Source of the DNA: Crotophaga sulcirostris
Lineage: Eukaryota > Chordata > Aves > Cuculiformes > Crotophagidae
Direction: 5' to 3'
Assembly (NCBI GenBank): GCA_013397455.1
Contig: VYZB01000120.1
Coordinates: 1,727,680-1,791,679 of the forward strand
Length of the DNA: 64,000 nt
The notes under the pieces are model-generated. The model worked only from the letters and a program-made list of their open reading frames with translations. It was not told where the DNA came from and made no database searches. Below, piece after piece: positions 60,301 to 64,000 of this stretch (its first letter is position 1; each line of letters starts with the position of its first letter). The position numbers and the translations under genes are program-made.

Positions 60301-61791
60301 CATTGTAATAGGTTGCTTTTCTCATGTAGTTAAATGACATAATTTATTGATGAAGTTGTTCCTTCCACAGATAAAAGGGACGGTGATAGCAGAATATGAA
60401 CTAGAATATATATTGCTTGAAGGACATTGCTTTGATGTGACAACTGGACAACCTCCTCGAGGGTTACAGTTCACTCTGGGCACAAGGAAGAATCCTGTCA
60501 TGGTTGATACTATTGTGATGGCCAACATGGTAAGTGTTAAGTAGAGAAGTAGTCATTACAATTGCACAGTCTTCATGAGGATCCTTTATGGGCTTCTTAT
60601 TCTTTAAAAGCATATCTCTGTGTTACAAGCTTAGTAATGCTAAAAGTAATGGGGGGGATTCTGGAGTTGAGACCATCTTCAAAAAAGGATGTCTGTGACT
60701 TGCTGAGCTTTCTGTCTCCTCTTCTGATTCAATGTAGATTTGGATATAGCCTAATTTTAGGTCCTTATCTGAAGTGCCTAAACTGGCAGTCTAATTGCCT
60801 TAAGTAGATGGTAGGAGATATAGAAATATATATATATATAATCAGGTGGAGACTCCACCAGCAAATGTGAGGTTGTGAATCACATTCTGATTAAAATAAC
60901 AATTTTTGTTACACAGTGATTCAGGCAAAAGAACGTTCCTAGTTTAGATGCTTCAGTTAAGTGCTTAAAGCCTCTGTGGGACAAATCCACACCTGAGAAT
61001 TCCTCTGGATGTCCAAACCAATTATTTTTGCTTTTAGCAGGCTGTAGAGCGTAAGATGCGATTTCTGAAACAAATCTCTTCTTTTTTTTTTTATTTGATA
61101 AGGCAATTTGATAAGGAAAGATTAATTTTGATGTGTAATATCTATCTGCTGTTCGCTATTCTCTGTAAATGCTGTATCATAAGGATAAAATGTGAGTCTT
61201 TGATTTTTACACAACTGTAGATGACGTTCAACGTGATGAAACTTCTAATGTTTCTTCACATTCCAAAGCTTCCTTCACCTGGTTTTCACATAGTGAGAGC
61301 TGTATGCAGTGTTCCTAAATTGGGAAGAAGCTGTGTTGACTTGGAAAGTTGTTCCAGACAACTTCAAAAAAACCTAAGTTTCAACAAAGCTTTTCAGTTT
61401 AGGGTTAGTTTAATAACTTATTTCTTCACTGCTCACTTACTTACTGCTCTAGGTAGAGGTTTTGTATACAACTCAAATTCAGCTAGAAACAAATGGAGCA
61501 TTGAATGTCATTAATATGGACATGCTGGAGAGGTGATAATTGGTTGAATCATTGCCATATTACTTTTAGGGCTAGTTTGACAGTAGTTAATGGTTACTGA
61601 CTTTGACTGCAGTACCCCATGTTGGATAACTGATATTTTTGTATGTGTTTGGTTGATTCTGAAATGCTGAAAGAACAAGTGACTGTCTTTACTTTTTTTT
61701 CTTAGGGGTATTTTCAGCTGAAAGCAAATCCAGGTGCTTGGACGCTGCGATTACGTGAAGAAAAATCCAAAGACATCTATCAGTTTTTTTC
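3266..61791 (+). CDS. UGGT2: UDP-glucose:glycoprotein glucosyltransferase 2, internal part, 27 exons
   Basis: The enzyme family works in the ER lumen. It recognises misfolded N-glycoproteins and adds one glucose from UDP-glucose to their high-mannose glycan, so that calnexin and calreticulin rebind them. The joined exons give one open frame of about 1,078 codons with continuous family similarity: [110 protein letters not shown] and [12 protein letters not shown] are visible. The segment covers several thioredoxin-like domains, which lack a CxxC pair here, and part of the beta-sandwich region. The GT24 catalytic domain and both protein ends lie outside the window. UGGT2 is preferred over its paralogue UGGT1 because blocks such as [20 protein letters not shown] and FVFILST fit remembered UGGT2 better. 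UGGT1 is the alternative. Spacing and splice sites are regular throughout. Confidence 0.9.
3397..4506 (+). other. UGGT2 intron 1
   Basis: It holds a 22-base A run at 4071-4092 and a short perfect inverted repeat at 4035-4055. Nothing else was recognised. Confidence 0.7.
4035..4092. repeat. Short hairpin followed by an A run
   Basis: An 8-base perfect inverted repeat (attcccac / gtgggaat, 5-base loop) at 4035-4055 lies 15 bases before 22 consecutive A at 4071-4092. The A run could be an old retroposed tail, but no parent element was recognised. Confidence 0.6.
4507..4619 (+). CDS. UGGT2: UGGT2 window exon 2
   Basis: 113 bases. Acceptor tgtaatattag, donor AG|gtaaat; ends two bases into a codon. 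It encodes [18 protein letters not shown], then [19 protein letters not shown]. Two cysteines lie 12 residues apart, the same spacing as a disulfide pair I recall in the fungal UGGT structure, so they probably form a disulfide in the first thioredoxin-like domain. An AG at 4511-4513 could act as a minor alternative acceptor. Confidence 0.93.
4620..8153 (+). other. UGGT2 intron 2
   Basis: A 3.5 kb intron. The only recognised repeat is a very short CR1 tail at about 6141-6211. The open frames at 5345-5668, 6478-6696 and 7168-7455 have no recognisable similarity and no splice support. Confidence 0.65.
6141..6211 (+). mobile_element. CR1 LINE tail, about 70 bases
   Basis: It has the classic 3' end of avian CR1: a match to the ggttcaacttgatgatctta block, then aaggtcttttccaaccttta and tgattctatga. 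It is an extremely 5'-truncated insertion in gene orientation. Confidence 0.88.
8154..8328 (+). CDS. UGGT2: UGGT2 window exon 3
   Basis: 175 bases. Acceptor ttaaaaccag, donor cag|gtatgc. The first base completes the split arginine codon (AG|G). It encodes [18 protein letters not shown], then [20 protein letters not shown] and [11 protein letters not shown], the core of the first thioredoxin-like domain. Confidence 0.95.
8329..10245 (+). other. UGGT2 intron 3
   Basis: It holds a TTTG simple repeat at 9397-9425. Overlapping open frames on both strands at about 9254-9761 show no similarity I recognise. Confidence 0.65.
9397..9425. repeat. (TTTG)n microsatellite
   Basis: About five tandem TTTG units flanked by T runs. 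Confidence 0.9.
10246..10342 (+). CDS. UGGT2: UGGT2 window exon 4
   Basis: 97 bases. Acceptor accatcaaacag, donor aaag|gtatgt; ends one base into a codon. It encodes [20 protein letters not shown], then [12 protein letters not shown], a nearly invariant family segment after the first thioredoxin-like domain. Confidence 0.95.
10343..11415 (+). other. UGGT2 intron 4
   Basis: About 1.1 kb of AT-rich sequence. No repeat or gene recognised. Confidence 0.65.
11416..11491 (+). CDS. UGGT2: UGGT2 window exon 5, acidic linker
   Basis: 76 bases. Acceptor gtactcag, donor tgaa|gtgagt. It encodes [19 protein letters not shown] then FLFGKL. The second half is conserved in the family; the first half is an acidic stretch (nine of ten residues acidic in [10 protein letters not shown]) that is stronger than in the human protein as I remember it. 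NDT is a possible N-glycosylation sequon. Phases match both neighbours. Confidence 0.92.
11492..12340 (+). other. UGGT2 intron 5
   Basis: No element recognised. A stretch at about 11955-12010 is built from recurring tacagtta-like words and looks like degenerate low-complexity sequence. Confidence 0.6.
12341..12441 (+). CDS. UGGT2: UGGT2 window exon 6
   Basis: 101 bases. Acceptor tttatcatag, donor cagg|gtaagt. It encodes [20 protein letters not shown], then [13 protein letters not shown]. The PLKVWELQ block is highly conserved in UGGT proteins. Confidence 0.95.
12718..12842. repeat. AT-rich palindromic tract
   Basis: About 125 bases made almost only of A and T, with repeated tatata and self-complementary words such as tatatctattatatagatata. 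It could form hairpins. Confidence 0.85.
14626..14641. repeat. T run
   Basis: Sixteen consecutive T. No adjacent retroelement recognised. Confidence 0.85.
15664..15763 (+). CDS. UGGT2: UGGT2 window exon 7
   Basis: 100 bases. Acceptor with a long pyrimidine tract (tttttttttccccag), donor AG|gtatga. It encodes [20 protein letters not shown], then [13 protein letters not shown], within the approximate second thioredoxin-like domain. Confidence 0.95.
15764..19133 (+). other. UGGT2 intron 7
   Basis: 3.4 kb with a 14-base T run at 18781-18794. No gene or transposon recognised. Confidence 0.65.
19134..19194 (+). CDS. UGGT2: UGGT2 window exon 8
   Basis: 61 bases, the smallest exon here. Acceptor catttttacag, donor aag|gtttgt. 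The first base completes the arginine split with exon 7. It encodes [20 protein letters not shown], matching the family segment that ends in EENQK or KENQK. It ends on a codon boundary. Confidence 0.93.
22558..22607 (+). mobile_element. Possible CR1 reverse-transcriptase relic
   Basis: Reading forward, this gives [15 protein letters not shown], which resembles the CR1 ORF2 segment MKFNKxKCKVLHLG. The flanks show no further similarity, so it is either a much-decayed fragment or a coincidence. Confidence 0.45.
24430..24492. repeat. TA-rich low-complexity tract
   Basis: Runs of tatata and ttatat followed by gtatgtgtgtg. Confidence 0.8.
24542..24633 (+). CDS. UGGT2: UGGT2 window exon 9
   Basis: 92 bases. 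Acceptor cttgtttttaag, donor cttcag|gtaaaa. It encodes [20 protein letters not shown], then [10 protein letters not shown]. The IQPG...LFxNGL block is a family hallmark. Ends two bases into a codon. Confidence 0.95.
24634..26068 (+). other. UGGT2 intron 9
   Basis: 1.4 kb of AT-rich sequence. No element recognised. Confidence 0.65.
26069..26219 (+). CDS. UGGT2: UGGT2 window exon 10
   Basis: 151 bases. Acceptor ttctgaaaaag, with a weak pyrimidine tract; donor ata|gtgagt. It encodes [20 protein letters not shown], then [20 protein letters not shown] and [18 protein letters not shown] fits UGGT2 better than UGGT1 as remembered. Confidence 0.95.
26220..27229 (+). other. UGGT2 intron 10
   Basis: 1.0 kb. 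No repeat or gene recognised. Confidence 0.65.
27230..27349 (+). CDS. UGGT2: UGGT2 window exon 11
   Basis: 120 bases, phase 0 at both ends. Acceptor tttttgttttag, donor ttg|gtaagt. It encodes [20 protein letters not shown], then [20 protein letters not shown], the conserved start of the approximate third thioredoxin-like domain. Confidence 0.96.
27966..28163 (-). mobile_element. CR1 LINE 3' end, reverse orientation
   Basis: It reads on the minus strand from the end of ORF2 ([20 protein letters not shown]) through the 3' UTR. On the plus strand it shows agggacctttgcaggtcatc, then cccctgccatgggcagggac and ctgggcaacctgtgccagtg. It is little diverged, so relatively young. An open frame of 162 codons on the plus strand here is only its shadow. 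Confidence 0.93.
28445..28522 (+). mobile_element. CR1 LINE tail
   Basis: About 78 bases: agatgtccctgctcactgca, then cccttccaacctaaaccatt and the terminal tctatgattctatga. It lies about 280 bases from the reverse-orientation copy at 27966-28163. Confidence 0.9.
30025..31225 (-). mobile_element. CR1 LINE, 1.2 kb, reverse orientation, decayed
   Basis: A 5'-truncated CR1 on the minus strand. It covers part of the ORF2 reverse transcriptase ([56 protein letters not shown]) through the 3' UTR, whose terminal end lies near 30025. The catalytic motif, usually FADD in this family, reads FAYN here. Several frame breaks split the coding part, so the copy is inactive. A 10-base G run lies at 31134-31143. 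Confidence 0.93.
32114..32199 (+). CDS. UGGT2: UGGT2 window exon 12
   Basis: 86 bases. Acceptor ttttcttttcttag, donor ttcg|gtaagg. It encodes [20 protein letters not shown], then FYHHNAPL and two bases of an arginine codon. It lies between oppositely oriented CR1 copies at 30025-31225 and 32849-33646. Confidence 0.95.
32200..34808 (+). other. UGGT2 intron 12
   Basis: 2.6 kb with a forward CR1 fragment at 32849-33646. An open frame at 34405-34650 (81 codons, lysine-rich) shows no recognised similarity. Confidence 0.7.
32849..33646 (+). mobile_element. CR1 LINE reverse-transcriptase fragment lacking its 3' UTR
   Basis: It encodes the C-terminal half of CR1 ORF2 reverse transcriptase: [30 protein letters not shown] with the catalytic FADD intact, [20 protein letters not shown], then [20 protein letters not shown]. 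One frame stays open from 32873 to 33718 except for a single nonsense codon at 33428-33430, where the family has tyrosine. Similarity stops at about 33646, before the 3' UTR that CR1 copies normally keep. Confidence 0.93.
34809..34944 (+). CDS. UGGT2: UGGT2 window exon 13
   Basis: 136 bases. The acceptor follows a T-rich run (ttttttttttttatag); donor aaa|gttagt. It encodes [20 protein letters not shown], then [20 protein letters not shown] and TSIIK. FNYIAEE is typical of UGGT2. Confidence 0.96.
34945..36503 (+). other. UGGT2 intron 13
   Basis: 1.6 kb. It holds a degenerate tandem repeat at 36329-36415; nothing else recognised. Confidence 0.65.
36329..36415. repeat. Degenerate tandem repeat, units about 20-35 bases
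   Basis: Successive copies of the pattern atataaaaa(c/t)tgcaata, then atataaaaatcacta and ctataaaacgatat. It ends about 90 bases before the exon 14 acceptor. Confidence 0.7.
36504..36635 (+). CDS. UGGT2: UGGT2 window exon 14
   Basis: 132 bases, phase 0 at both ends. Acceptor caatttttacag, donor aag|gtatgt. It encodes [20 protein letters not shown], then [20 protein letters not shown] and EGRK. Confidence 0.96.
36636..39032 (+). other. UGGT2 intron 14
   Basis: 2.4 kb, of which about 1 kb is a reverse-orientation CR1 copy at 37719-38700. The remainder shows nothing recognisable. Confidence 0.7.
37719..38700 (-). mobile_element. CR1 LINE, about 1 kb, reverse orientation, different subfamily
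   Basis: Minus-strand CR1 with ORF2 sequence ([20 protein letters not shown], then [14 protein letters not shown]) and a 3' end that reads on the plus strand as cagaatggtttgaagggtcc, then tcacctagtccaacccctct. This 3' UTR differs clearly from the other CR1 tails here, so it belongs to another subfamily. Stops and frame breaks are present. Confidence 0.92.
39033..39197 (+). CDS. UGGT2: UGGT2 window exon 15
   Basis: 165 bases, phase 0 at both ends. Acceptor tgatatgatcag, donor atg|gtatgt. It encodes [40 protein letters not shown], then [28 protein letters not shown] is a strongly conserved family segment. Confidence 0.97.
39198..39635 (+). other. UGGT2 intron 15
   Basis: 438 bases. No element recognised. 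Confidence 0.7.
39636..39759 (+). CDS. UGGT2: UGGT2 window exon 16
   Basis: 124 bases. Acceptor tttcttacaacag, donor aatg|gtaact. It encodes [20 protein letters not shown], then [20 protein letters not shown] and N, ending one base into a codon. It is separated from exon 17 by only 78 bases. Confidence 0.96.
39838..39936 (+). CDS. UGGT2: UGGT2 window exon 17
   Basis: 99 bases. Acceptor gcattttgcag, donor aagg|gtatat. It encodes [20 protein letters not shown], then [13 protein letters not shown], matching the family block DVEDFSTF..LDxQDKSAVI. Confidence 0.95.
39937..41744 (+). other. UGGT2 intron 17
   Basis: 1.8 kb. No repeat or gene recognised. Confidence 0.65.
41745..41839 (+). CDS. UGGT2: UGGT2 window exon 18
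   Basis: 95 bases. Acceptor ttcatcttcag, donor ctg|gtgagt. It encodes [20 protein letters not shown], then [12 protein letters not shown], the conserved start of the approximate fourth thioredoxin-like domain. Confidence 0.96.
41840..44355 (+). other. UGGT2 intron 18
   Basis: 2.5 kb. It holds one old, highly diverged CR1-like fragment at about 43152-43730. The rest is unremarkable. Confidence 0.65.
43152..43730 (-). mobile_element. Old diverged CR1-like LINE 3' part
   Basis: The plus strand shows the order expected of a reversed CR1 3' end: tagctggaagagacctctgg, then agatggagcaagcccagctt, ctttgctgaagcctctccag, and agtgtactggggggaacc. Divergence is far higher than in the other copies, with many small gaps, so this is an ancient insertion. 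Boundaries are uncertain by tens of bases. Confidence 0.75.
44356..44562 (+). CDS. UGGT2: UGGT2 window exon 19
   Basis: 207 bases, the longest exon here; phase 0 at both ends. Acceptor attattctttgcag, donor ccg|gtgagt. It encodes [40 protein letters not shown], then [20 protein letters not shown] and TKITKLLIP, within the fourth thioredoxin-like domain. Confidence 0.97.
44563..46140 (+). other. UGGT2 intron 19
   Basis: 1.6 kb with a reverse CR1 end at 45830-46022, only about 120 bases before the next acceptor. Confidence 0.7.
45830..46022 (-). mobile_element. CR1 LINE 3' end, reverse orientation
   Basis: The plus strand reads cagaagggaccttaaagccc, then cccctgccatgggcaaggac and ctgggcaacctgtgccagtg. 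It is closely similar to the copies at 27966-28163 and 50010-50262, so all three likely come from the same or closely related subfamilies. Confidence 0.93.
46141..46272 (+). CDS. UGGT2: UGGT2 window exon 20
   Basis: 132 bases, phase 0 at both ends. Acceptor ctttgctttag, donor agg|gtaaga. It encodes [20 protein letters not shown], then [20 protein letters not shown] and SNGR. FEKKYNT separates UGGT2 from UGGT1 as remembered. Confidence 0.97.
46273..48235 (+). other. UGGT2 intron 20
   Basis: 2.0 kb of AT-rich sequence. No element recognised. Confidence 0.65.
48236..48363 (+). CDS. UGGT2: UGGT2 window exon 21
   Basis: 128 bases. Acceptor ttctttgtctaag, donor aaaag|gtaaaa. It encodes [20 protein letters not shown], then [20 protein letters not shown] and TK. 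NNT is a possible N-glycosylation sequon. The frame is open upstream of the acceptor to 48170, but those residues do not match the family. Confidence 0.95.
48562..49052 (+). mobile_element. Probable solo LTR of an avian endogenous retrovirus (ERVL-like)
   Basis: The order of recognisable LTR blocks is: ttcagcttcttgtgccctac, gggaagctgggaggggtcac, ccatagcatatgatgtcatg followed by a TATA-like catataaac near 48690, a poly-A signal attaaa at 48924-48929, then tctcaacccatgagattttc, ctcccccatcccaccaggca and a CA end near 49052. It agrees with an avian LTR family I recall only by its general pattern. No gag, pol or env is next to it, so it is probably a solo LTR in gene orientation. The 5' limit is uncertain by about 30 bases. 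Confidence 0.8.
50010..50262 (-). mobile_element. CR1 LINE 3' end, reverse orientation
   Basis: The minus strand gives [20 protein letters not shown], then [20 protein letters not shown], the end of ORF2, followed by the 3' UTR down to the terminal tcatagaatggtttggtttg block. It is among the best-preserved CR1 copies here. Confidence 0.94.
50847..50942 (+). CDS. UGGT2: UGGT2 window exon 22
   Basis: 96 bases. Acceptor tatttaatacag, donor cacag|gtaagt. With the bases from exon 21 it encodes [20 protein letters not shown], then [24 protein letters not shown] matches the family block at the end of the fourth thioredoxin-like domain. Confidence 0.95.
50943..52698 (+). other. UGGT2 intron 22
   Basis: 1.8 kb. 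No element recognised. Confidence 0.65.
52699..52801 (+). CDS. UGGT2: UGGT2 window exon 23
   Basis: 103 bases. Acceptor tttttttaacag, donor att|gtaaga. It encodes [20 protein letters not shown], then [29 protein letters not shown] is a strong family signature at the entry to the beta-sandwich region. Confidence 0.97.
52871..53001. repeat. Exact 65-base duplication on both sides of a single N
   Basis: 52871-52935 and 52937-53001 are identical, both starting ccatacacagtgtagtaaag and ending in a TA repeat; position 52936 is N. This looks like two contig ends that overlap but were joined without merging. Confidence 0.92.
54156..54250. repeat. A-rich minisatellite-like tract
   Basis: Repeated variants of atataaatgaaa and ataaaatgaaa over about 95 bases. 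Confidence 0.8.
56271..56303. repeat. Imperfect (GATA)n microsatellite
   Basis: Short imperfect array: gacagatagacaggcagata, then aatagatagatac. Confidence 0.8.
57570..57649 (+). CDS. UGGT2: UGGT2 window exon 24
   Basis: 80 bases. Acceptor ttttttctgtag, donor aagag|gtaagt. It encodes [20 protein letters not shown], then SEAPLK and two bases of a serine codon. The NCxSKLSxxPLKS block is typical of the family. Confidence 0.95.
57650..59300 (+). other. UGGT2 intron 24
   Basis: 1.7 kb with a forward CR1 end at 58388-58550. The open frame at 58201-58449 runs into that CR1 copy and is not a gene. Confidence 0.7.
58388..58550 (+). mobile_element. CR1 LINE 3' end
   Basis: In gene orientation: agagaagctgtggatgccct, gtgttcaaggccaggttgga, then tgatgatctttaaagatccc and a decayed terminal catgattcaatgat. 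It is moderately diverged. Confidence 0.9.
59301..59490 (+). CDS. UGGT2: UGGT2 window exon 25
   Basis: 190 bases. Acceptor cttctttttcaacag, donor gat|gtaagt. It encodes [40 protein letters not shown], then [20 protein letters not shown] and [14 protein letters not shown] and [11 protein letters not shown] are highly conserved in the beta-sandwich region. NSS is a possible N-glycosylation sequon. Confidence 0.97.
59491..60370 (+). other. UGGT2 intron 25
   Basis: 0.9 kb. Open frames at 59995-60198 (+) and 59966-60340 (-) show no similarity I recognise. A T-rich run with TTTG units lies near 60230-60260. Confidence 0.65.
60371..60529 (+). CDS. UGGT2: UGGT2 window exon 26
   Basis: 159 bases, phase 0 at both ends. 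Acceptor gttccttccacag, donor atg|gtaagt. It encodes [40 protein letters not shown], then [24 protein letters not shown] and VDTIVMAN are near-invariant in UGGT proteins. Confidence 0.97.
60530..61705 (+). other. UGGT2 intron 26
   Basis: 1.2 kb. It holds a short TA repeat at 60826-60842. The open frame at 61221-61514 has no recognised similarity. Confidence 0.65.
61706..61791 (+). CDS. UGGT2: UGGT2 window exon 27, last in window
   Basis: 86 bases. Acceptor cttttttttcttag (approximate T count), donor tttc|gtaagt. It encodes [20 protein letters not shown], then SKDIYQFF and two bases of the next codon. [12 protein letters not shown] is invariant in the family. The GT24 catalytic domain follows in later exons, outside the window. 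Confidence 0.96.
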
Positions 61792-64000
61792 GTAAGTATT
61801 AATCCATCTTTTGTAAACATACTTATAAATGAATCTGCAAGTGCAACATGTTTTGAAAAGATCTGACAGCACTGAAGGAAAATGATTGAAAATAACGTCA
61901 AGAAAATAGAACAAGAAGCAAATGATGATTTAAAGTTTATAAGAGATGCCTTATTTCCTGGTAGTGTAAGTTGTTGTTTGATTGCACCTTGTATTCTCGA
62001 AGGTGTTTGCGTGTGTTAACACATAGTAAACCTAAGCTGCTCAGCTAGACACGATGCTGGCAAAATCTCTTGCTGTAGAGCTGTACAGCTACCAGGTTCT
62101 TGCCTGTCAGTTCCAAGCATGGTTAGTGTTATGCAACTGTTTGCACCAAATACTGTAAAAATGTCAGTTGTGGTTTTGTTGATTAATATTTTAGCATCCC
62201 AAACAGCCTTAACATGCAGTTCCAAGAATATGTTCACTGGAGCATTGCTAGCTCTCCAGCAAAGTCTTGATCTGGAAGAAATGCCATGAATTACCCTCTC
62301 CTTTCAGCCCTAAGGATGCAGTGTTTCTGATGAGTAGCATCTTCTTTTAACAGGAGGATTATATTCTTTACAGCTCTAGGCTTTTTTCTTCAATTAATTC
62401 TGATTGTTTCTTAGTCATCTAAGTCATCCAAGGATCACAATGGTTATACCTTCACTTTAGTATACAGAAGCACCCTTCAATTCTGTACGCTGGCTGCATG
62501 TTGACTGCACCACGTCTCCCTCTCTTGGGAGAAACCCCTGTGCATGGAATGAAGTCACATTGTACTCCAGTAACTGACATTTAGCTGCCACCTGTATGGC
62601 TTATAGATCTGTAATTTCCATGTTCAATTTTCATATGAGGATACATCGTTCCAACTCTTCTTTGGAAGAATCATCTTTTTTCTCATGTTTTATGTAACAG
62701 CATAGATCTGTAGCGTATGAGGGCTTCCTCTTGTAGCTTTGAATCCAATCCCTTCTCAAGGAACAGTATTGTTTTATTTTATTTCAGCTTCAGTTCTTCT
62801 TTCTCCCCTGCCACCGCTCCCACCCCATAATTCTGCAGGCTGAAACAGGTCTATTTCTTATAAAATATTTATTGCAGTTCAGGAACACAGAGTTCCATAT
62901 GACGTGTAGTCATCAGCTGCTATTAAAAATTGAAAAAAAATTATTAACATCTTTGGTTTTAGGATTTAGTTATTTCATCAATTTCAGAGTAACAGGAAGA
63001 AATGTTAACAATATATTAAGTTCATTCTATTTGTTTGTAATTTTCAATTTATTCTTTTCCAGAAACCACTCACAATTTGTTGAAAAAGGATAAAAACATA
63101 GTCTCTATCCTAAGTTACTTAATTTCCACCAGCTGTAGCTATATAATGTCTAATTTACCATTCAATTCTTAAGATCTATAAAGTGATTTATGAAATATTT
63201 GATGATTAAAAAAATAATGTAATGAGCTGTAGCTGAATTAAAAAGTGAAACAAAACCACTATACTTTCTAGACTGGATCAAAGGAAAGTTAAGTCATGCT
63301 ATTTTTAAGATTACTAGTTTTTCCTAAGAAGTAATGTGAATGAGCTTCATTGTGCTCAGCCAGGTTATGTAAAATTAGTACTTGATGAGGAATCTAAACA
63401 ATAATGTTTATTTCATTTAATTATTAGAAGTCACAGGCTTGAAGTACAACAGCTGAAGTATGTTTGGGAGTCTGTACTAGGATATTTGGTATTACCTTTA
63501 CTGATAGCAATATTAATAGAATTGAATTGCTATCAGAACTCAAGCAACTATTTGTCAGGATGGAATTTTGCCAGAGACGTTGCAGGATATTATCCATCCT
63601 CGTATGCTATTTATACCATCTCTTGTTGAACTGTGAGATGACCTGTTTTCTTTGAGGCACAGGCCTATACATTATAATAGGAGATTTAGGAGGATACAGG
63701 ATTTTGAAGTCACAGCATGTTGGACGCCTAAATGCTTATTTGCTTTTCTCATAGTAGCGTCTAATGCACATCTGAGTGATTTATTTTTACTTTATGTAAA
63801 TACACAGCTTTTAAAATAAGCTGCTTTTTTTCCCTGAACACTGCTTCTATCAAGGATCATTATTTTGAAGCTGTCACACTTGTAAATCAATTTGTTATTA
63901 ATAAATTACCATGAATATTAGGAACATGAAAATTGATGTACTCAGCAACAGTCTGAATAGAGTTTATTTATTATTGAAACTTTGATTTTGTGATGTTGGT
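61792..64000 (+). other. Start of the downstream UGGT2 intron
   Basis: 2.2 kb up to the window end. I searched for the next family segment (the residues following DIYQ, and the NxFKSKI block) and did not find it. No repeat recognised. Confidence 0.6.

Noticed and set aside
59966..60340. 124-codon minus-strand frame and 67-codon plus-strand frame in intron 25
   Set aside because: No recognised similarity. Including either in UGGT2 would break the exon 25-26 join, which is in phase and conserved.
3266..61791. Assignment to UGGT1
   Set aside because: Several blocks ([31 protein letters not shown]) fit remembered UGGT2 better. A protein tree would settle it.
1..64000. CRISPR arrays, operons, riboswitches, prokaryotic signals
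   Set aside because: The window is vertebrate nuclear DNA, and no such structures are present.

Overview
The window looks like a piece of a bird nuclear genome. It is AT-rich and intron-dominated, with chicken-repeat-1 (CR1) LINE fragments in both orientations, most ending in the typical avian CR1 tail, and one sequence that resembles an avian endogenous-retrovirus long terminal repeat. I see no prokaryotic gene organisation.

One protein-coding gene spans the window on the + strand: the central part of UGGT2, UDP-glucose:glycoprotein glucosyltransferase 2, the folding sensor of the endoplasmic reticulum lumen. I could place 27 consecutive internal exons between 3266 and 61791. They total 3,235 coding bases, about 1,078 codons, or roughly 70% of a family protein of about 1,500 residues. 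Every junction is GT/AG, every phase matches the next exon, and no stop or frameshift interrupts the joined frame, so the gene appears intact. The first exons (signal peptide and start of the first thioredoxin-like domain) lie upstream. The last exons (end of the beta-sandwich region, the GT24 catalytic domain and the ER-retention tail) lie downstream. Exons below are numbered 1-27 within the window, not by gene exon number.

Layout. 1-3265 is the end of an upstream intron. 3266-10342 (exons 1-4) encodes the rest of the first thioredoxin-like domain and its linker. 11416-26219 (exons 5-10) covers approximately the second such domain. 27230-39936 (exons 11-17) covers approximately the third. 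41745-50942 (exons 18-22) covers approximately the fourth. 52699-61791 (exons 23-27) enters the beta-sandwich region that precedes the catalytic domain. 61792-64000 is the start of the next intron. Domain limits come from remembered family architecture and are approximate.

The introns hold 11 clear or probable CR1 copies plus one tiny possible relic, a probable solo LTR, and several AT-rich or simple-repeat tracts. Three long CR1 copies alternate in orientation (-,+,-) around exons 12 and 13-14, which could make those exons prone to back-splicing. A single N at 52936 sits between two identical 65-base copies and is most likely an unresolved assembly overlap. I found no second gene, no RNA gene and no evidence of a new biological system. 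The notable items are the repeat arrangement, the LTR in sense orientation, the assembly flaw, and a very acidic segment in exon 5.
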